NCBI GenBank assembly: GCA_020050835.1
Contig: JAGVKB010000139.1
Location: 62,001 to 126,000 of the forward strand
DNA length: 64,000 bases
Source of the DNA: Candidatus Obscuribacterales bacterium
GTDB taxonomy: Bacteria; Cyanobacteriota; Vampirovibrionia; Obscuribacterales; Obscuribacteraceae
Direction: 5' to 3'
Shown piece after piece: positions 60,252 through 64,000 of this stretch. The notes beneath the pieces were generated by a model. It was not told the origin of the DNA. It did not search any database and saw only the letters and a list, made by a program, of their open reading frames with translations. The first letter of the stretch is position 1; each line of letters opens with the position of its first letter. The position numbers and the translations under genes are program-made.

Positions 60252-61352
60252 TTGGCTAAGGTTGGTGTTCCCAAAGAGATCCTCGATAACGAGTTCAGAG
60301 TGGCGTTGACATTGGCTGGAGCGACTGCTCTTGTTTCCGATGGACACACTGTCTACGTTCAAGCCGGAGCCGGCCTCGGCAGCGGTATTACGGACGAAGA
60401 GTACAAGCAGGCCGGAGCGAAAATCCTCCCTGATGCTCAAAGCATCTTCGCGGAAGCTGAGCTCATTTTGAAGGTCAAAGAGCCTCAAGCCTCTGAAGTT
60501 CCGCTTCTGCGCAAAGGGCAATTGTTGTTTACCTACCTCCATCTGGCAGCTCACCCCAAATTGACTCACGACCTGTGCAAAACAGGCGCGACCTGCATCG
60601 CATACGAAACGGTTCAAACCGAATCCGGCTACCTACCTTTGCTGACGCCGATGAGTGAAATCGCCGGCCGGCTGGCTACCCAGATCGGCGCCAACTACCT
60701 GGAAAGACCGATGGGAGGCCGTGGCGTACTGTTGGGTGGTGTGCCGGGAGTCGAACCTGGCGAAGTAATCATCATCGGTGGTGGCGTGGTCGGCACCAAC
60801 GCCGCCAAAATAGCGCTCGGACTTGGCGCCCGCGTAACCATCTTCGATCGCTCGATCGAACGATTGCGCTACCTGGATGATGTGTTCAACGGACAGCTCA
60901 GAACGGTGTTTTCAATCGGGCATTACTTGAACAACCTCCTGCCAACGGCCGACCTGGTCGTAGGAGCGGTATTAATCCCCGGCAAACAAGCACCGCGCGT
61001 CGTCACTGCCGAAATGGTCAAGAAGATGAAGCCCGGCTCCGTGATCGTCGATGTGAGCGTAGACCAAGGTGGCTGCATCGAAACCATCAAGTCGACGACC
61101 CATTCCTCTCCGACTTACCTCTGGGAAGGAGTCGTTCACTACGGAGTAGCCAACATTCCTGGCGCAGTACCCTGGACATCCACCAGAGCGCTCACCAACG
61201 CCACGCTTCCCTACGTCTTAAAACTGGCTAAGTTCGGCTATCAAGCCGTCCTCGACGATCCTTCCCTCAATCGTGGCGTAAACATCCACGAAGGTCAGAT
61301 CGTTCACGCCGGAGTAGCTGAAGCGGTTGGAGTAGCAGCCGTAACGGCATAA
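60252..61352 (+). CDS. ald: Alanine dehydrogenase
   Basis: A 366-aa alanine dehydrogenase, interconverting L-alanine and pyruvate with NAD. The start AKVGVPKEILDNEFRVAL, the pyruvate-binding region LLFTYLHLAAHPKL, the Rossmann motif VIIIGGGVVGTNAA and DVSVDQGGCIET are all characteristic. Translation starts at TTG (60252), supported by GGAGGGG six bases upstream. A GC-rich hairpin follows at 61420-61457. Confidence 0.95.
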   Translation: MAKVGVPKEILDNEFRVALTLAGATALVSDGHTVYVQAGAGLGSGITDEEYKQAGAKILPDAQSIFAEAELILKVKEPQASEVPLLRKGQLLFTYLHLAAHPKLTHDLCKTGATCIAYETVQTESGYLPLLTPMSEIAGRLATQIGANYLERPMGGRGVLLGGVPGVEPGEVIIIGGGVVGTNAAKIALGLGARVTIFDRSIERLRYLDDVFNGQLRTVFSIGHYLNNLLPTADLVVGAVLIPGKQAPRVVTAEMVKKMKPGSVIVDVSVDQGGCIETIKSTTHSSPTYLWEGVVHYGVANIPGAVPWTSTRALTNATLPYVLKLAKFGYQAVLDDPSLNRGVNIHEGQIVHAGVAEAVGVAAVTA

Positions 61353-61419
61353 TCACATGCAGAGCCTGCAGTCGCTCGGGTCTAACCCGGAAGATTGCCG
61401 CTCAAGCACCACCAATGGA

Positions 61420-61460
61420 GCGCGAGTCGGACAAACAGCATTGCTGCCGGCTCGCGCCCT
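61420..61460 (+). terminator. Hairpin after ald
   Basis: GCGCGAGTCGG (61420-61430) pairs with CCGGCTCGCGC (61447-61457) with one G-T pair, followed by CCTTT. Likely terminator of ald. Confidence 0.55.
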
Positions 61461-61542
61461 TTCAGGTTAAGGCTGAGGCTGAATCACGGCCGCCGACTGC
61501 AACAGCCAAGCAATCACGCGGAAAATCAGAAAGGGAGCTGGC

Positions 61543-62316
61543 ATGTCTACCATAAAACTAGCCTGCTGGAACGTAAATGGCGTACGCTCCATTTCAAAGA
61601 AGGGTTTCTTTGATTGGCTGGAAGCCGAAAAGCCGGATATCGTCGGCCTGCAAGAAACAAAAATCGACGGCAGTCAATTGACAGCGGAGCTCTCCGCTCC
61701 CAGAGGCTATGTCAGTTATTGGAGCCATGCCGAGCGGAAAGGGTACAGCGGAGTAGTCATCTATGCTCGCGAAAAGCCTCTATCCGTAAAGGAGGGCTTG
61801 GGAATAGGACGATTCGATGTCGAAGGACGGGTGCTCACAGCCGATTTCGGCGATTTCACATTGATGAACATCTACTACCCGAATGGAAAGGCAAGCCCGG
61901 AACGTCTTCAATACAAAATGGACTTTTACGAGTCCTTCTTGAAGCAGGTCAACAAATTGAAGAAAGCAGGCAAAAGGCTGATCATCTGCGGCGACTTCAA
62001 CACGGCCCATAAGGAAATCGATCTTGCCCGCCCCAAAGACAATCAAGCTGTCTCGGGATTTCTCCCCCAAGAACGAGATTGGATGGACCGCTTCGTCGAC
62101 AGCGGCTACATCGACACTTTCCGGGCATTCAACGGCCAGGCTCATAATTATACCTGGTGGCATCTGGTGACTCGAGCGCGGGAACGGAACGTAGGTTGGC
62201 GCATCGATTACTTCTTCGCCTCAGACAACCTGAAGGAACAATTGATCGACGCCGGCATCCAGACTCAAGTGCAGGGCTCCGATCATTGCCCGGTAACCTT
62301 GCGGCTTCGCCTTTAG
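61543..62316 (+). CDS. xthA: Exodeoxyribonuclease III
   Basis: A 257-aa AP endonuclease/exonuclease III for base-excision repair. Conserved blocks: LACWNVNGVRS, LQETKIDG with the metal-binding Glu, GDFNTAHKEIDLA, YTWW, and the C-terminal GSDHCPV with the catalytic His. GGGAG lies a few bases before the ATG. Length and motifs are complete. Confidence 0.95.
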   Translation: MSTIKLACWNVNGVRSISKKGFFDWLEAEKPDIVGLQETKIDGSQLTAELSAPRGYVSYWSHAERKGYSGVVIYAREKPLSVKEGLGIGRFDVEGRVLTADFGDFTLMNIYYPNGKASPERLQYKMDFYESFLKQVNKLKKAGKRLIICGDFNTAHKEIDLARPKDNQAVSGFLPQERDWMDRFVDSGYIDTFRAFNGQAHNYTWWHLVTRARERNVGWRIDYFFASDNLKEQLIDAGIQTQVQGSDHCPVTLRLRL

Positions 62317-62343
62317 AGACCTGCTTAGCCTCCCGCTTACCTC

Positions 62344-62820
62344 TCACAACGAAATCAAGACCAATTGAATCGAGCTGCCAATGCCCTTCTTGCCCGCGAC
62401 AGAATAGTTGGCACCGACCTTTGTGATGCTAATATTTACCTTCGACTTCTCTCTTTGCGCCTCGATGCTCAGCAAAGATCCGCTCGTCGTCATCTGCGTA
62501 ATCTTCCAGTTGCCTTCAATCAGCTTCTCTTGATAAAACTTGGCGATCTGGAAGATGTCGTCTTGCGAGGCCAGAACAATTGCTCTCGCTTCCTTTCCAC
62601 CGCTGGCAAGCGCCGAGCTGCTGGTGGTTGTCAGCCCAGAGCCGGGGTACTGTGGAATCGGAAAACCGAACGGATAGAGCGCGCCAGTGCTCGGCCCGGC
62701 GCCGGGCACCGGCTCCTGAACCACAATCGCCGGCAGCTTTTCCTCCTGCTGGGAGCAGCCGGAAAGAGTGAGCAAAAATGCACCCAAACAAAACATCTTT
62801 CGGCTCTGAAATCGCGGCAT
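62344..62820 (-). CDS. Lipoprotein of unknown function
   Basis: A 158-aa lipoprotein with lipobox LSGC in FCLGAFLLTLSGCSQQ. The mature part begins with a Pro/Gly-rich stretch followed by a compact domain (DDIFQIAKFYQEKLIEGNWKIT, LLSIEAQREKSKVNISITK) resembling small periplasmic proteins that bind or sense at the envelope. No named family is assigned. Confidence 0.7.
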   Translation of the reverse strand: MPRFQSRKMFCLGAFLLTLSGCSQQEEKLPAIVVQEPVPGAGPSTGALYPFGFPIPQYPGSGLTTTSSSALASGGKEARAIVLASQDDIFQIAKFYQEKLIEGNWKITQMTTSGSLLSIEAQREKSKVNISITKVGANYSVAGKKGIGSSIQLVLISL

Positions 62821-62973
62821 CGGTAATCTTCCTCTATGAGCGGAGGAGCTCCCCTCGATTCATTATAAGTCCGCCGCCCCCAAGCCGGGGTCGAGACAGC
62901 CCGGCGCCACCAGCCAGCCGCGCCAAGAGCGCTGCGTGTACTTTCTTTTAGAATGCGGTATCCGGTTCTCAAA

Positions 62974-63056
62974 TATAATATTCATCTATGGCAAACCGCT
63001 TTATCAGCCAGATCCGTCGGAGCATTGCAAGATGGTACTCGAAAAAACTGTTGTAG
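62974..63056 (+). promoter_or_regulatory. -10 element and short upstream frame before aminotransferase gene
   Basis: A perfect TATAAT (62974-62979) lies before a 22-codon frame from ATG 62988 to TAG 63054-63056 (MANRFISQIRRSIARWYS...). The frame overlaps the start of the aminotransferase gene in another frame and contains its ribosome-binding site. No clear -35 is seen. The short frame might couple or modulate translation. Confidence 0.4.
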
Positions 63057-64000
63057 ACAGAGCGCAGGAATTCCTGGTCAGGGACGAAAAGCACATTGCG
63101 GCAGCCAACTCACGATACTTCGAGCTGGTCGCTGAAAAGGCTGCCGGCAGTTATCTCTGGGACGTCAATGGCGTTCGCTATCTCGACTTTGCAATGGGCA
63201 TCGCCGTCAACAACGTCGGGCACTGTCATCCGAAAGTGGTAGAAGCAGCGCGCCAGCAGATCGGAAAGTTGATTCACTGCTCGGCGGTCACTCATCACAC
63301 TCTCAACATCGAGCTGGCAGAAAAACTGGCAGCCATCACGCCCGGTCGTCTCGACTGCGTGTTTTTCAACAATAGCGGCGGCGAGGCCGTCGATGCCGCT
63401 CTCAAACTTGCGCGATTCGCCACCGGACGACCTAATATTGTCGCCTTCAACGGCAGTTTTCACGGCCGTACCTTGCTGGCAACCGCGCTGACGACCTCAA
63501 AAGTTCATTACCGGGAAGGCTATGAGCCGCTGCCCAGCGGCATTTTTCACGTCGATCACCCGTACTGCTACCGTTGCCCGGTCAAGCAAAACCCTGATTC
63601 GTGCGACCTGGAATGTTTCGACCTTTTCGATCGCTTGTTCAAGCACGTCGTCAAGCCTAACTCAGTAGCCGCTATCATCCTCGAGCCGCTGCTGGGAGAG
63701 GGTGGAGTAGTAGCTCCGGCAGTCGGGTATTCGAAAGGCACCGGCTATCTGAAGCGTTTGAGGCAATTGTGTGACGAGCACGGCATCATGCTGGTTTTCG
63801 ATGAGGTGCAGACCGGTTTCGGCCGAACCGCCCGGTGGTTTGCCTGCGATCATTGGGCTGTCGAGCCGGACATCATGATCATGGCAAAGGGCATAGCCAG
63901 CGGCTTTCCAATGGCCGGAGTGATAGCCCGCAAGGAGATAATGGACCGCTGGACAGCCGGCCGTCACGGCAGCACTTACGGCGGCAACCCGGTGGCTTGC
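63032..64000 (+). CDS. Class III aminotransferase (GABA/acetylornithine type), partial
   Basis: A reading frame open from ATG 63032 (CGGAG nine bases upstream) to the window end: 323 codons seen, 3' end missing. It is a PLP aminotransferase: AMGIAVNNVGHCHPKV, NNSGGEAVDAALKLAR, FNGSFHGRTLLA, FDEVQTGFGRTA and the PLP lysine in MAKGIASGFPMAG. A Cys-containing insertion (CYRCPVKQNPDSCDLEC) is like that of 4-aminobutyrate aminotransferases. GabT is the best guess; acetylornithine aminotransferase ArgD is an alternative. Confidence 0.85.
   Translation, partial: MVLEKTVVDRAQEFLVRDEKHIAAANSRYFELVAEKAAGSYLWDVNGVRYLDFAMGIAVNNVGHCHPKVVEAARQQIGKLIHCSAVTHHTLNIELAEKLAAITPGRLDCVFFNNSGGEAVDAALKLARFATGRPNIVAFNGSFHGRTLLATALTTSKVHYREGYEPLPSGIFHVDHPYCYRCPVKQNPDSCDLECFDLFDRLFKHVVKPNSVAAIILEPLLGEGGVVAPAVGYSKGTGYLKRLRQLCDEHGIMLVFDEVQTGFGRTARWFACDHWAVEPDIMIMAKGIASGFPMAGVIARKEIMDRWTAGRHGSTYGGNPVAC

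Overview
The window is bacterial DNA of mid GC content. It falls into two parts: a mosaic mobile and defence region on the left (1 to about 35,100) and what looks like ordinary chromosome on the right (about 35,500 to 64,000). Several things suggest a non-photosynthetic relative of cyanobacteria (Obscuribacterales/Vampirovibrionia type): many secreted TPR proteins, an archaeal-type aspartyl-tRNA synthetase, tyrosine catabolism and the general gene mix. This assignment is inference and is not proven by any marker in the window.

Left part. Positions 70-3652 hold an exported alpha/beta hydrolase, a RadC-type JAMM protein, and a pair made of a proteasome-like protein and an unknown. Positions 4157-11510 are a mobilization module: an Xis-like HTH protein, a small membrane protein, a relaxosome protein, a relaxase, and a VirD4-type ATPase without membrane helices. 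These are followed by a tightly overlapping trio of a TPR protein, a membrane protein and a membrane J-domain protein. Positions 11780-20129 are a type I restriction-modification operon. Its first two genes are unusual: a 90-aa protein and a methylase-specificity fusion whose methylase motifs are destroyed. A tyrosine integrase (20389-21660) sits beside a repeat made from the 3' half of initiator tRNA-fMet (21904-21945). The same 42-bp repeat recurs at 26991-27032. It bounds a second, decayed island with a metallophosphoesterase, an AbiE toxin-antitoxin pair, a copy of the membrane-protein gene and a truncated, frameshifted virD4. Both att copies lie near short words repeated in pairs at 12-bp spacing.

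From 27,290 to 35,016 comes a further accumulation of accessory genes: a Fic AMP-transferase preceded by six repeats spaced at exact multiples of 10 bp, an arsR-arsI-arsC operon cut short, a broken metallophosphoesterase copy, a broken second AbiE system, and a HipA kinase fused to an AbiEi-like N-terminus behind its own operator array.

Right part. Genes here cover amino-acid metabolism (threonine dehydratase, HisC, tyrosine breakdown by HppD/HmgA, a putrescine-type aminotransferase, alanine dehydrogenase, a GABA/acetylornithine-type aminotransferase cut by the window end), a thiolase, thymidine kinase, exonuclease III, a TusA-like protein with a Cys-rich partner, a tRNA-Gly, and many TPR or lipoproteins. 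The clearest regulatory discovery is upstream of the aspartyl-tRNA synthetase gene. A near-consensus promoter leads into a 44-aa leader peptide with a run of Asn/Asp codons and mutually exclusive antiterminator and terminator hairpins, a textbook-style attenuator not commonly described for this enzyme. Two further oddities are an aspartase/fumarase homologue without its catalytic serine loop and a membrane-anchored pseudo-receiver.
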